From NCBI RefSeq assembly GCF_003351025.1, contig NZ_QPCG01000002.1, positions 682,001 to 746,000 on the forward strand: a stretch of 64,000 nt of DNA, written 5' to 3'. The stretch is from Mucilaginibacter endophyticus. Lineage in GTDB: Bacteria; Bacteroidota; Bacteroidia; Sphingobacteriales; Sphingobacteriaceae. Both the position numbers and the translations under genes were made by a program. This document shows positions 17,270 to 27,345 of this stretch, one piece after another; position 1 is the stretch's first letter, and each line of letters begins with the position of its first letter. The notes under the pieces are model-generated. The model did not search any database, was not told where the DNA came from, and saw only the letters and a list, made by a program, of their open reading frames with translations.

Positions 17270-19645
17270 TCATTCGCTTCTCAAACTCCTGATAGGATTT
17301 GCCAACGCCGCTTTAAGCGACTGGAAGCTGATGGTAACCACCGCTATTACAAATGTAAGTAAAGCCGCCAAAGCAAAAATCCACCAGTGTAAGGGTGTTT
17401 TATAAGCGAAACTCTGCAGCCATTTATCCATGCAATAGTATCCTAAGGGGATAGCAATTACTGTAGCTAACAAAACCGGTTTCAGGAGGTCTTTAGATAT
17501 CAGGATGAGGATATTTTGTACCGATGATCCTAACACTTTACGAACGCCGATCTCTTTAGTACGTTTAGCTGCGGTAAACGAAGCCAAACCAAACAAACCT
17601 AAACAGGCTATAAAGATTGCCAGCCCAGAAAATATACTTAACATGGTTTGCTGCCTGATATCATTGCGGTATGTGGTATCAAATTGCTGATCAAGAAAGC
17701 TGAACTCAAACGGATAGATCGGTGCGACTTCCGCATAAGTGTTTTTGATGGCCGTCAAGCCCGCCTGTATATTTCCAGGCTTTAATTTAATAACGGCTAC
17801 ACGCCTGTCTTCGCTTGGAGATATGATAAGGGCGTCCATATTTTCTTTAAGCGAAAGGAAGTTAAAATCTTCCACTACGCCAATGATTGTCCGGCGATTA
17901 TTATCGCGCACTGTGTTTCTAACCCATTTGCCGATGGCCTGTTGCGGCGTAAAACCAAGCTCTTTAGCCGCCGTGCGGTTAATCAATACCGAGTTGGTGG
18001 TATCAGTTGCAAACTGTGGCGAGAAATCCCTGCCGGCAACGATCTTCAGTCCAAACGTTTTTACGTATTCAAAATCGGCAAATTCCGATCTGGACTTGAA
18101 TGTTTCGTGCTGTCCTTCAACCTCAAAACCCTGCATATCAAAAAAACCACCCGGTTCGCCCGACATCAGGGATACCGATTTTACATAATCTGAGTTTTGC
18201 AGCTGATGTTTAAATGTTTGCTTGTGATCATAGATGTCGTTATTGTCAATTTTTACGATAACGGTTTGTTCCTTGTCATACCCCAGCGATTTGTTTTTGA
18301 CATACCGCATCTGGTTAACGATCACGATGGTACCAATGATCAGTAATACCGAAATACTAAACTGGAATACCACCAGCGATTGTCTGAAGAAAGCTCCGCC
18401 TTTACCCAGCTTAAGCTTTCCTTTTAAAGCCTCAATAGGCGAAAACGCAGACATGAATATAGCAGGGTAACTTCCGGCCAGGAAACCCACAAATAAAATA
18501 ACGGCTAAAAGAAACAGGTAAATTGGCGCGCTGTTCCATGATACGGTAAGAGCATAACCCAACAGACTATTGTATGATGGCATCAGCAGAAAAAGCAAAC
18601 CTATCGAAAGCGCACACGAAATGAGTGCCAGCAACAACGACTCGCCGATAAATTGCCATACTAAATGATTTCGCAAAGCGCCCAATACCTTACGCATACC
18701 AACCTCTTTTGATCGTTCAACCGCGCGGATGGTGGCGAGGTTCATAAAGTTGATACAGGCGATGATCATGATCAGCACTGCTATCGAAATAAAAATAAAC
18801 ACAACCATTTTATCGCCGTGTTTCACCGCATCAAACGATGAGGCATTTTCAAAATAAATATCTTTAAAAGGTCTTAGGCTCAGGTTAAATTTGGCGCCAA
18901 AACGCTCCATATCTTTCCCCATATATTTCTCCATAAATTGAGGAAAGCGGCTTTCTAACCTGGCCGGGCTACTATGTTCGTTCAGCAACAGGTAAACAAA
19001 CAAGCCGTTATTGATCCAAACATTAAAATTGGGGTCATGGGTATAATTGGATATCGGCACCACCAAATCAAAATCAAGATGCGAATTTGAAGGGACATCT
19101 TTGGCAATACCGGTTACCTTTAATTGCATGTGTTTATCCATCTTCACCACCTTACCCATGGCATTATCGATATTGCCGAAATACTTTTTGGCGGTAGTTT
19201 CGGTGAGCACTACGCTGCCCGGATTGTTCAAGGCTGAAACTGCATCGCCTCTCAATAGCGGAAAAGTGAACAACTGGAAAAAATTGGAATCAACCGCGTA
19301 AACCTTCTTTTCGTTAAATGACTTTTCGCCAAAAGATATCAGGTTATTCTGCGGTGAAACCCGTACAGCCATCTTGATATCATGCGGATAATCATTCAAC
19401 ATGGCGGGTGCATAAGGTCCCGACAAGTATGAAGTAGGCGGTTTTGACTTATCAAAACCACGCATTACCCGGTATATGTTTTTACCCTGCTTATGAAAAT
19501 TATCCACGCTAAACTCGTTCATGATATACAGGAATATCATCAGGCAAACGGTTATCCCCATGGTTAACCCTAAAACATGGATCAATGAAAAAGCCTTATT
19601 TCGATAAAGGTTCCTCCAAGCTGTTTTTAAGTAATTACGTATCAT
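17270..19645 (-). CDS. FtsX/MacB-type ABC permease p10
   Basis: Predicted 791-residue permease, starting MIRNYLKTAWRNLYRNKAF at ATG 19645. The first coupling segment ERSKEVGMRKVLGALR (about 295-322) follows NFMNLATIRA, a variant not shared with any sibling; the second is RTKEIGVRKVLGSS (about 692-708), preceded by TAAK. The tail is IRSLRSE. It is the last member of the inferred unit from promoter D: a Rho-independent terminator follows. The gap before it (188 bp) contains a family II repeat and a short coding remnant of a lost permease. Confidence 0.93.
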   Translation of the reverse strand: MIRNYLKTAWRNLYRNKAFSLIHVLGLTMGITVCLMIFLYIMNEFSVDNFHKQGKNIYRVMRGFDKSKPPTSYLSGPYAPAMLNDYPHDIKMAVRVSPQNNLISFGEKSFNEKKVYAVDSNFFQLFTFPLLRGDAVSALNNPGSVVLTETTAKKYFGNIDNAMGKVVKMDKHMQLKVTGIAKDVPSNSHLDFDLVVPISNYTHDPNFNVWINNGLFVYLLLNEHSSPARLESRFPQFMEKYMGKDMERFGAKFNLSLRPFKDIYFENASSFDAVKHGDKMVVFIFISIAVLIMIIACINFMNLATIRAVERSKEVGMRKVLGALRNHLVWQFIGESLLLALISCALSIGLLFLLMPSYNSLLGYALTVSWNSAPIYLFLLAVILFVGFLAGSYPAIFMSAFSPIEALKGKLKLGKGGAFFRQSLVVFQFSISVLLIIGTIVIVNQMRYVKNKSLGYDKEQTVIVKIDNNDIYDHKQTFKHQLQNSDYVKSVSLMSGEPGGFFDMQGFEVEGQHETFKSRSEFADFEYVKTFGLKIVAGRDFSPQFATDTTNSVLINRTAAKELGFTPQQAIGKWVRNTVRDNNRRTIIGVVEDFNFLSLKENMDALIISPSEDRRVAVIKLKPGNIQAGLTAIKNTYAEVAPIYPFEFSFLDQQFDTTYRNDIRQQTMLSIFSGLAIFIACLGLFGLASFTAAKRTKEIGVRKVLGSSVQNILILISKDLLKPVLLATVIAIPLGYYCMDKWLQSFAYKTPLHWWIFALAALLTFVIAVVTISFQSLKAALANPIRSLRSE

Positions 19646-19745
19646 ATTTTATATCATTATTTCATTGGGTCATTAAGTCATTTTTATAATAAGTCAGGGC
19701 AACCAACGCCCCAATGACAGGAAGTAAATAACTCAATGACCAATT
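19646..19745. repeat. Family II intergenic repeat (p9-p10 gap)
   Basis: A degenerate copy: left part TTTCATTGGGTCATTAAGTC, right part with AATGACAGGAAGTAAATAAC and CTCAATGACC. The arms pair less well than at 10785 or 34865. Confidence 0.7.
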
Positions 19746-19776
19746 CTCCACTGCCATTTGCCGCTGCAGGCTGCCA

Positions 19777-19797
19777 CTCATCCCTCAAACTCCTTAC
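19777..19797 (-). pseudogene. Possible 3'-end remnant of a lost permease gene
   Basis: On the minus strand this 21-bp stretch reads V-R-S-L-R-D-E, the family's C-terminal signature (compare SLRSE, SLKNE and SLRDE in intact members). It is flanked on both sides by the CTGCC-word sequence that normally borders a permease stop codon. The expected stop is TGG, one base from TGA. It fits a deletion that fused two gaps and removed the gene between. Short length makes chance possible. Confidence 0.45.
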
Positions 19798-19833
19798 TTA
19801 CTGCACCCTGCCACTGCCACTAATTCCTTATTG

Positions 19834-22257
19834 CTACTCATTCTTAAGGCTCCTCACAGGGTTGGCCAATGCCGCTTTGATAGATTGAAAACTGATAGTT
19901 ATAAAAGCGATCAACACTGCCGAAACCGCGGCCAGTACCACTACCCACCATTGTATATTTTGACGATAGGCAAAACCCTGAAGCCACTGCTGCATGGCAA
20001 ACCAGGCCACCGGAACAGCTATTACTATAGCTATAGCAACCAGTTTAATAAAGTCTTTTGATAGCATGCCTACAATAGCCGCAACGTTGGCGCCAAGCAC
20101 CTTACGGATCCCTATTTCTTTAGTACGTTGTTCGGCTGAATAAGCTGCCAGGCCAAATAAGCCTAAACAAGCAATGATGATGGTTAAACTGGTAAAAATG
20201 ATGAATATAGTACCCATGCGTTGCTCAGCACGGTATGATGAATCAAAATCCTCATCCATAAATGTATATTCAAACTCCTTACCCGACTTTATGGATTTCC
20301 ACTTATCCTTAATCATGCCCATTAAAGCCGTAATATTAGCTGTATTAACTTTTACACTTAAAGCGCCTGTATTTTCTCCATACATCAATATAACCGGGGT
20401 AACGTTGTTACGCAGGGAAGCAAAATTGAAATCCTTGATCACGCCAACAATATGATACTCCTTGAATGTTTTGGCCATGTTATCCATAGGCAAATACATA
20501 GGTTTATTAAGTGGATCCTTTACCCCCATCAGTTTTGCCGCGGTTTCATTGACGATCATAGCCGCCGAATCGGTTGGCATCAGACTTGAAAAATTGCGGC
20601 CTTTAGTTAACTTGATGCCGAGCGTCGACAGGTAACTGTCATCAACTACCCAGGTTTGTGCTAATACTGCTTTTTTAGGATCGAGTGCGCGCTCCTGGAA
20701 AACACTGCTGCTATTGCGGTAATCGGAAGTTGGCAAAAAGCCGGTCATGGTTACACCCATTACCCCAGGTAATTGTTTTACTTCGTCCCTGAATACCTTG
20801 CTCTGCGCCCCAAGATCATATACACCATGCACAACCAATACCTGGCTGCGATTATAGCCGAGATCTTTATTTTGGATATACTTAAGTTGGTTATAAATAA
20901 CCAGTGTACCGATAATTAGTGTGATAGAGATAAAAAACTGGAACACCACCAACGAACTCCTCAGCATACCTCCCTTGAAACCAGATGATAGTTTACCTTT
21001 TAAAACATCGATAGGCTGAAATGCCGAAAGGAAAAACGCCGGATATGAACCTGCCAAAAAGCCGATCACTAAAACGGTAAGCAATAATGCCGGAACAAGC
21101 CAAACCAATGAGCCAACGCTAAGCTCCATAGCTTTACCCGAAATATTATTGAATACCGGTAGCAAGAAATAGGCTATCAGCATTGCTATCACGGTTGCCA
21201 AAAAGGTTACCATGATAGATTCTGACAGGAATTGAGCGATAAGCGATTTGCGCCTTGAGCCGAGTACCTTACGTACCCCAACCTCGCGGGCACGGTTTGC
21301 CGAGCGGGCAGTTGAAAGGTTCATGAAGTTTACACAAGCTATCAGCAATATAAAGATAGCCACCGCGCCAAAAATGTATACATACTGGATATTACCGTTA
21401 TGATCAAGCTCCGACATGAGGTTTGATTTAAGGTGAATATCTTTCAATGGCGCAAGGCTCAATTGATACCTGTTACCTGCACTTTCAAACGAATCGAAAT
21501 TGAGATGCAAAATATCCTGCAACTGCGGCCCGGCATATTTGCGCATCAAAGCAGGGAACTTGGCCTCAAACTTTTTAGCATCTACACCCGGTTTGAGCAG
21601 CACATAGGTATTAAAGTTATTGCTGAACCAGGCATTCTCTTTACTTTCCTGCGCCGATGCCATCGACAGGAAAAAATCATAATGAAAATGCGATTGCTTA
21701 GGCAAATCCCTGATTACGCCGGTAACCTTGTAAAGCTCCCTTTCATCAAACGTGAAAGTTTTCCCTACTGCCTGCGCGGTGTTAAAGTAACGCTTGGCTG
21801 TACTTTCGGTTATTACTACAGTATGGGGTTCAACCAGCGCCTTTTTTGGGTCGCCGCCTACCATAGGCAAGGTAAATACATCAAACAAGGTTGAGTCGGC
21901 TAAAACCACACGGTTTTCGTGGATGACTTGATTACCTTTTTTTACATTGTAGCCACCGCGCTGCAATAAACGGCAGGCCCGTTCAACCTCTGGGTAATCA
22001 TTTTGAAAAGTAGCACCAAGGGGTGCTGGTGAGGACGCATAAGTTTGGTCGATACCACCAAACTTAATCTGCATATTGGCACGGTAAATTCTATCGGCCT
22101 TTGTGTTGAACTTGTCATAACTCAGTTCATCAACTACGTAAAATACAATCAGTAAACACGTAGCCAGCCCAAGAGCTAAACCAAAAACATTAATTGCGGT
22201 AAATCCCACATTTTTTTTCAAAGTGCGGAAAGCGGTTTTAAGGTAATTTTTAAACAT
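19834..22257 (-). CDS. FtsX/MacB-type ABC permease p9
   Basis: Predicted 807-residue permease and clear sister of p8: the N-termini match almost residue for residue (FKNYLKTAFRTLKKNVGF against FRNYLKTAFRTLRKNVGF), and both have RAREVGVRKVLGS in the first coupling segment (about 307-335). The second is RTKEIGIRKVLGAN (about 707-724), where N replaces the usual S. The tail is RSLKNE, shared in type only with p5 and p8. A recent tandem duplication giving p8 and p9 is the simplest reading. It sits 108 bp after p8 with a family II repeat between. Confidence 0.94.
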   Translation of the reverse strand: MFKNYLKTAFRTLKKNVGFTAINVFGLALGLATCLLIVFYVVDELSYDKFNTKADRIYRANMQIKFGGIDQTYASSPAPLGATFQNDYPEVERACRLLQRGGYNVKKGNQVIHENRVVLADSTLFDVFTLPMVGGDPKKALVEPHTVVITESTAKRYFNTAQAVGKTFTFDERELYKVTGVIRDLPKQSHFHYDFFLSMASAQESKENAWFSNNFNTYVLLKPGVDAKKFEAKFPALMRKYAGPQLQDILHLNFDSFESAGNRYQLSLAPLKDIHLKSNLMSELDHNGNIQYVYIFGAVAIFILLIACVNFMNLSTARSANRAREVGVRKVLGSRRKSLIAQFLSESIMVTFLATVIAMLIAYFLLPVFNNISGKAMELSVGSLVWLVPALLLTVLVIGFLAGSYPAFFLSAFQPIDVLKGKLSSGFKGGMLRSSLVVFQFFISITLIIGTLVIYNQLKYIQNKDLGYNRSQVLVVHGVYDLGAQSKVFRDEVKQLPGVMGVTMTGFLPTSDYRNSSSVFQERALDPKKAVLAQTWVVDDSYLSTLGIKLTKGRNFSSLMPTDSAAMIVNETAAKLMGVKDPLNKPMYLPMDNMAKTFKEYHIVGVIKDFNFASLRNNVTPVILMYGENTGALSVKVNTANITALMGMIKDKWKSIKSGKEFEYTFMDEDFDSSYRAEQRMGTIFIIFTSLTIIIACLGLFGLAAYSAEQRTKEIGIRKVLGANVAAIVGMLSKDFIKLVAIAIVIAVPVAWFAMQQWLQGFAYRQNIQWWVVVLAAVSAVLIAFITISFQSIKAALANPVRSLKNE

Positions 22258-22365
22258 GGTTTATTTCATTAAGTCATTGAGTCATTAGGTCATTTACATC
22301 TTTCAATGCTCATCAGCCACTCAATGACTTGATGACCCGAAGCAAATGACCCAATGACTAAAAAA
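22258..22365. repeat. Family II palindromic intergenic repeat (p8-p9 gap)
   Basis: Left half is a run of TCATT words (TTCATTAAGTCATTGAGTC and following); right half carries CTCAATGACTTGATGACCC, GAAGCAAATGACCC and AATGACTA. The halves are largely complementary. Confidence 0.85.
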
Positions 22366-24786
22366 TCATTCATTTTTTAAACTATTAACCGGGTTTGCCA
22401 AGGCTGCTTTTACCGACTGGAAACTTACGGTAACAACAGCTATCAGCAATGCCCCTGCACCTGCCAATACCAGCACCCACCATTGTATGCTGATGCGGTA
22501 TGCAAAATCCTGCAGCCATTTGTTCATCAGGTACCAGGCCAAAGGCGTGGTTATGGCAATGGAGGTCAGCACCAGTTTTATGAAATCTTTTGATAAAGTG
22601 TTTACTATAGCCGATACACTTGCACCCAGTACTTTACGGATCCCTATTTCTTTGGTGCGCTGTTCGGCAGCGTAAGCAGCTAAGCCAAACAAACCAAGGC
22701 AGGCTATTGAAATGGCCAGCACAGTAAATATGATCGCTATGGTACCCGTACGCTGCTCTGTGCGATAGTTGGCATCAAAATCCTGATCCATAAAGGAATA
22801 GCTAAACTGGCTTTGAGTCATGCCCTGCCATTTAGTTTTTATCTGGTCGATAAGAGCAGGTAAATTAGCGGTGCTCACCCTAACGCTCAGGTTGCCGGTA
22901 TCTTCGTTCATTAAAAAAATCATCGGACTGATATTTTCCCGCAGTGAGTTAAAATTGAAATCTTTTACTACGCCTATGATATGATAAGGTTTGATATGAT
23001 CCCTGTTGCCATCCATATTACGGTACAGGATTTTATTAACCGGATTAGTAAAACTCAGGAACTTAGCCGCTGTTTCATTGATCACCAGGCCGGTTGAATC
23101 AGTAGGCATGTTTGCCGAAAAATCGCGACCGGCAGAGATCTTCATACCAAGGGTGCTGATATAATCCGCATCTACCCGCCAGCTTTGTGGAAACAAGGCC
23201 GTTTTTTGGTCAGACGCCGCTTCTTTGTAAAATATAGATGTCCCCCTGTTTTTTCCGGTTGGTAAATAGCCGGTCAGAGTAGCGTTAACTACGCCATTCA
23301 TCTGCTTCACTTCATTTTTAAAGGTTTTGGCATGGCTGCCCAACTCAAAAGCATTATTGATAACAAGCACCTGGTTACGGTTGTAACCCAGGTTTTTAGT
23401 TTGGATATAGTTGAGTTGATTATAAATAACGATAGTACCTATAATCAGGAATATCGAAATGGAAAACTGGAAAACAACCAATACACTCCGGAGCCAGCTG
23501 CGTTTGAAGCCACCGGCCAGCTTACCGCTTAACACGTTAATAGGCTGAAAAGCAGAAAGGAAAAATGCGGGATATGATCCGGCGGCGAAACCTACTATCA
23601 GCACAATAACCAGCAAAGCAGGCAGCAACCAGGCCAATGTTTGCGAGCCAACAACCATCTCCTTTCCCGATACCTGGTTAAACAACGGTAAAAGCAGTAG
23701 CACTGCAAAAAAAGCGATAACAGCCGCGGCCAGCGTTACCATAACAGATTCGGTTAAAAACTGCGCTATTAAATATTTACGCGGCGAACCTAAAACCTTT
23801 CGTACCCCTACCTCGCGGGCCCTGTTGGCAGAACGAGCTGTAGAAAGGTTCATAAAGTTGATACCGGCTATAAGCAGTATAAATATGGCTATAGCCGAAA
23901 ATATATAAACATACTGTACCGAACTGTTACTGCCTAACTCGCCGGTACGATTTGAATGCAAATGGATATCGGTTAATGGGGTGAGGTTAAGCCTGAAATA
24001 GCTACCGCTTTTCTCAAAATCGGCAATATTCACATGCAAAGCAGTTTGCATTTGTCCCTCGCTGTATTTTTTCAGTAACGCGGATAATTTCTTCTCAAAT
24101 AATTTGGAATCTGTACCTGGTTTTAAAACCACGTAGGTGTTATAATCACTCCTTAACCATTCGCCGGACCGGCTATCCGGCCAGGTGATCATCGATATAA
24201 AAAAATCAAAATGAAAGTGCGATTGCTTTGGCAAATCCCTGATCACCCCTGTAACTTTCAATAATTGGTTATTATCAATAGCCAGTGTTTTACCTACGAC
24301 ATTGGTACCGTTAAAGTACTTTTTTGCAATAGATTCGGTAATGACAACGGTGTTAGGCTCTTTCAAAGCGGTTGCCGAGTTGCCATTGATCATTGGCAAG
24401 GTAAATACATTAAACACCGACGGGTCGGCGTAAACATTACCATACTCCAGGATACTTTCATTTCCTTTTTTAACGTGGAAACCTCCGGCAGCTTTAAGCC
24501 GGGTTGCATCTTCCACTTCCGGCAGATCTGTTTTTAAGGCCTGCGCCAACGGTGGCATTGCTACCGCATATAATACGTTATTGTTGCCAAATTTCAGGTC
24601 TTCGTTAACGCGATACGTGCGGTTGGCTTTTTCATTAAAGCGGTCGTAGCTCAGTTCGTCGGCTACATAAAGCACAATCAGGAGGCAGGTAGCAAGCCCA
24701 AGTGCAAGCCCCAATATATTTATAACCGTAAACCCCACGTTTTTACGCAGGGTACGGAAAGCTGTTTTAAGGTAATTTCTAAACAT
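22366..24786 (-). CDS. FtsX/MacB-type ABC permease p8
   Basis: Predicted 806-residue permease, sister of p9. Helix 2 ends in AGINFMNL where nearly all siblings have AC(I/V)NF. First coupling segment RAREVGVRKVLGSPRK (about 305-334); second RTKEIGIRKVLGAS (about 707-724). The codons for NKWLQDFAYRISIQWW near the 3' end (22474-22527) match those of p11, seven genes away, at 52 of 54 bases, although flanking sequence diverges. The tail is NSLKNE. It lies 72 bp after p7, with a family I repeat in the gap, as second gene of the promoter D unit. Confidence 0.94.
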   Translation of the reverse strand: MFRNYLKTAFRTLRKNVGFTVINILGLALGLATCLLIVLYVADELSYDRFNEKANRTYRVNEDLKFGNNNVLYAVAMPPLAQALKTDLPEVEDATRLKAAGGFHVKKGNESILEYGNVYADPSVFNVFTLPMINGNSATALKEPNTVVITESIAKKYFNGTNVVGKTLAIDNNQLLKVTGVIRDLPKQSHFHFDFFISMITWPDSRSGEWLRSDYNTYVVLKPGTDSKLFEKKLSALLKKYSEGQMQTALHVNIADFEKSGSYFRLNLTPLTDIHLHSNRTGELGSNSSVQYVYIFSAIAIFILLIAGINFMNLSTARSANRAREVGVRKVLGSPRKYLIAQFLTESVMVTLAAAVIAFFAVLLLLPLFNQVSGKEMVVGSQTLAWLLPALLVIVLIVGFAAGSYPAFFLSAFQPINVLSGKLAGGFKRSWLRSVLVVFQFSISIFLIIGTIVIYNQLNYIQTKNLGYNRNQVLVINNAFELGSHAKTFKNEVKQMNGVVNATLTGYLPTGKNRGTSIFYKEAASDQKTALFPQSWRVDADYISTLGMKISAGRDFSANMPTDSTGLVINETAAKFLSFTNPVNKILYRNMDGNRDHIKPYHIIGVVKDFNFNSLRENISPMIFLMNEDTGNLSVRVSTANLPALIDQIKTKWQGMTQSQFSYSFMDQDFDANYRTEQRTGTIAIIFTVLAISIACLGLFGLAAYAAEQRTKEIGIRKVLGASVSAIVNTLSKDFIKLVLTSIAITTPLAWYLMNKWLQDFAYRISIQWWVLVLAGAGALLIAVVTVSFQSVKAALANPVNSLKNE

Positions 24787-24858
24787 GGTTCATTGGTTCA
24801 GTTGTTCATTAGTTCATTGGTGTTAAGTTGCATAACTGCTTACTGCCACTGCAAACTG
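24787..24858. repeat. Family I intergenic repeat (p7-p8 gap)
   Basis: TTCATT-word repeat at 24788-24820, then CTGCCACTGCAAACTGCT immediately before the p7 stop region; the second part is identical to that at 5820-5890. Confidence 0.85.
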
Positions 24859-27249
24859 CTACTCACTTTTTAAGCTCTTAGCCGGGTTTGCATTTGCCGC
24901 CCTTACGGATTGTATGCTTACGGTTACAAAAGCAATGATGACAGCCAGGATGCCGGCTATTGCGAAAATCCACCAGTTAATATCAACCCGGTAAGCAAAG
25001 CTTTGCAGCCATTTGCTCATACCATACCAGGCCAGCGGCGACGCTACCAGGGTGGCGATCAGCACCAGTTTCATCAAATCTTTTGACAACAGCGTAACTA
25101 TAGAGGTTACACTCGCGCCTAAAACTTTCCTGATACCTATTTCCTTTACCCGCTGTTCGGCAGTAAAGGTTACCAATCCGAATAAGCCGAGGCAGGCTAT
25201 GCTGATAGCGAGTATGGTGAATATGAGCAGGATGTTACCCTGTTTTTGTTCTGATTGGTATTGCCTGGCGAAGTTTTGATCAAGGAAATGGAATTCAACC
25301 TTATTTTCTATATCAAACCTGCCATAGATCTTGCTGATGTAATCAAGCGTTGCGGGGATATTATTTTTGCCGATGCGGACATACATATTGTCCTCATCAT
25401 TTGCTGTAAACGGAAGATACAGCATCATAGGCGCCACCTTGTGTTGTAGGGAATAGGTGTTAAAATCTTTAACTACGCCAATTATTTTCCGACTGATCAC
25501 GTTGCCGTTATTATCCAAACCTACCCTTACCGAACGCCCGACAGCATCCTTCCAACCCATCTCGTTAACCAGCGTTTGATTTACAATGATGGCTTCCTGC
25601 TTGTCGGTGCTCATATCCGGAGAAAAATTGCGTCCTTTAGCCAGCTTTATCTGCAGGGTTGGAATAAAATCTTCATCAATAATCAGGTTCTCCACTACTT
25701 TCGATTCAGAATTGGCTTTTCCATCCGAACCGATGTTAAAATAATCTGAGCCTATATCATTATTACCTATAGGATTCCCTGCAATACCTACAGCCTCAAT
25801 AGCCGGATTTTGCAGCAGCTGACTTTTAATAGCGGCTATTTTTCCCCGGGCTGATTTATCGCTGATATGAAAAGTAAGGGTTTGGGCCTTGTTGAAACCC
25901 AGGTCCTTATTCATCACATAATGTAACTGCCTGTAAATGATACATGAGCCGGCTATCATAACAATGGTAATTACAAACTGAAACACTACTAATGATTTTC
26001 TGAACAATATAGTTGCAGTCTGGCTGCCCATCTGGCCTTTCATGGCAGCGATAGTCCGGAAACCGGATAAAAACAAAGCCGGGTACAAACCGCTCAAAAC
26101 ACCGGTTACCAAAGCAAATAAGCTGAATGTGATGACCGTCGTGCTGAAACCAAACTGTAGCAACACCAAATTTTTCCCCGAAAGCTGATTAAAGTAAGGC
26201 AATAGAAATTGTACCATTACTGAGGCGATGAGCGCGGCTATCAGGGTAAACAAAACAGATTCGGCAAAGAACATCATGATCAGTTGCTTTTTGCTTGAGC
26301 CGATAACCTTGCGTACACCAATTTCTTTGATGCGTATCGATGAACGGGCTGTGGTAAGATTTACGTAATTGATAACGGCAATGGCCAATATCAGCAACGC
26401 CACCGCGCCAAATACATATACATAAGTGATATTGCCGTTGCTGCCCAACTCATAATCGAGATTCGAATTGAGGTGAATCGACGTTAACGGTTGCAGCTCC
26501 ATACTGAACTGAACGGCACCAAGCGCACCTTTCAAGTATTTGTTAAAAAAGGCGTTGGAGCCGGCCTGGATCTTTTTAAAATCATCATGGTTTTTCAGCA
26601 ATACGTAGGTGTAGATATGAGAATTAGCCCAGGTATCGGTATAACCCTCGGGTAACGACCTCAAGGCATTGAAAGTAAACTGAGAATTTACCGGCACATC
26701 ATCAATAACCCCGGTAACTGTATTTGGGCTATTTTCGATGAGCACCGTTTTATCCTGAGCATCAGCAGCATTTCCAAATAGTCTCTCGGCAAGGGTTTTA
26801 GTAAGAACAATACTTTGTGGTTTGCTTAAAGCGGCGTTGGGATCGCCTGATAAAAAGTGATGGGTAAACAGGTTAAAGAAGCCTTTATCGGTAAACAACA
26901 TCCCACCTTCGTTGATCTGTTTTTCACCATAGGTTATTTTGCCGCCACCTTCAGCATCAATGCGAATTGCATCTTCAACCTCTGGATAATCATTTTTTAA
27001 AGCAGGTGCGTAAGGTGGTGATGTAACCGCAAGATTGAATTTGCCGCCATTCCAGGTACCATGTTGCACTACGCGAAAAATACGATCGGCCTTAAGGTTA
27101 TAACGATCGTAACTCCATTCATCAACCACATAAAGGCTAATAAGCCAGAACGCTGCAATACCGGTAGCTAAGCCGAAGATATTGATAAACGAAAAAACCT
27201 TGTGTTTGATGAGGTTTCTCCAGGCTATTTTGATGTAATTACGTAACAT
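24859..27249 (-). CDS. FtsX/MacB-type ABC permease p7 (first gene of unit D)
   Basis: Predicted 796-residue permease. The open frame extends 28 codons upstream to 27333, but that part would cover promoter D and aligns with no sibling; ATG 27249 (MLRNYIKIAWRN) is preferred. Helix 2 ends in AVINYVNLTTARSS; the coupling segment is RIKEIGVRKVIGSSKK (about 291-319), the second RVKEIGIRKVLGAS (about 696-714). The tail is unusual: AANANPAKSLKSE. A sigma54-like element 27 bp upstream and paired dyads further up suggest that it opens a four-gene unit, p7 to p10. Confidence 0.93.
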   Translation of the reverse strand: MLRNYIKIAWRNLIKHKVFSFINIFGLATGIAAFWLISLYVVDEWSYDRYNLKADRIFRVVQHGTWNGGKFNLAVTSPPYAPALKNDYPEVEDAIRIDAEGGGKITYGEKQINEGGMLFTDKGFFNLFTHHFLSGDPNAALSKPQSIVLTKTLAERLFGNAADAQDKTVLIENSPNTVTGVIDDVPVNSQFTFNALRSLPEGYTDTWANSHIYTYVLLKNHDDFKKIQAGSNAFFNKYLKGALGAVQFSMELQPLTSIHLNSNLDYELGSNGNITYVYVFGAVALLILAIAVINYVNLTTARSSIRIKEIGVRKVIGSSKKQLIMMFFAESVLFTLIAALIASVMVQFLLPYFNQLSGKNLVLLQFGFSTTVITFSLFALVTGVLSGLYPALFLSGFRTIAAMKGQMGSQTATILFRKSLVVFQFVITIVMIAGSCIIYRQLHYVMNKDLGFNKAQTLTFHISDKSARGKIAAIKSQLLQNPAIEAVGIAGNPIGNNDIGSDYFNIGSDGKANSESKVVENLIIDEDFIPTLQIKLAKGRNFSPDMSTDKQEAIIVNQTLVNEMGWKDAVGRSVRVGLDNNGNVISRKIIGVVKDFNTYSLQHKVAPMMLYLPFTANDEDNMYVRIGKNNIPATLDYISKIYGRFDIENKVEFHFLDQNFARQYQSEQKQGNILLIFTILAISIACLGLFGLVTFTAEQRVKEIGIRKVLGASVTSIVTLLSKDLMKLVLIATLVASPLAWYGMSKWLQSFAYRVDINWWIFAIAGILAVIIAFVTVSIQSVRAANANPAKSLKSE

Positions 27250-27275
27250 AGGTAAACGGTTTATACATCTAAAAT

Positions 27276-27291
27276 AGTAAAACCTGTACCA
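27276..27291 (-). promoter_or_regulatory. Candidate sigma54 promoter D (before p7)
   Basis: Minus strand TGGTACAGGTTTTACT, with TGGTACA at -24 and TTAC at -12. It is among the better matches to the sigma54 form and lies 27 bp before the p7 ATG. The near dyad is 77 bp upstream rather than 75. Confidence 0.6.
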
Positions 27292-27345
27292 ATTATTTAA
27301 ACTATTAAAAATCAAATAGTTAAATAAAACCAATTAATTTAAAAC

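Noticed and set aside
17739..18188. 149-residue plus-strand open frame
   Set aside because: It lies wholly opposite p10, whose protein is clearly conserved; similar antisense frames occur opposite most permeases (for example 21433-21894 and 29356-29853) as a by-product of codon bias.
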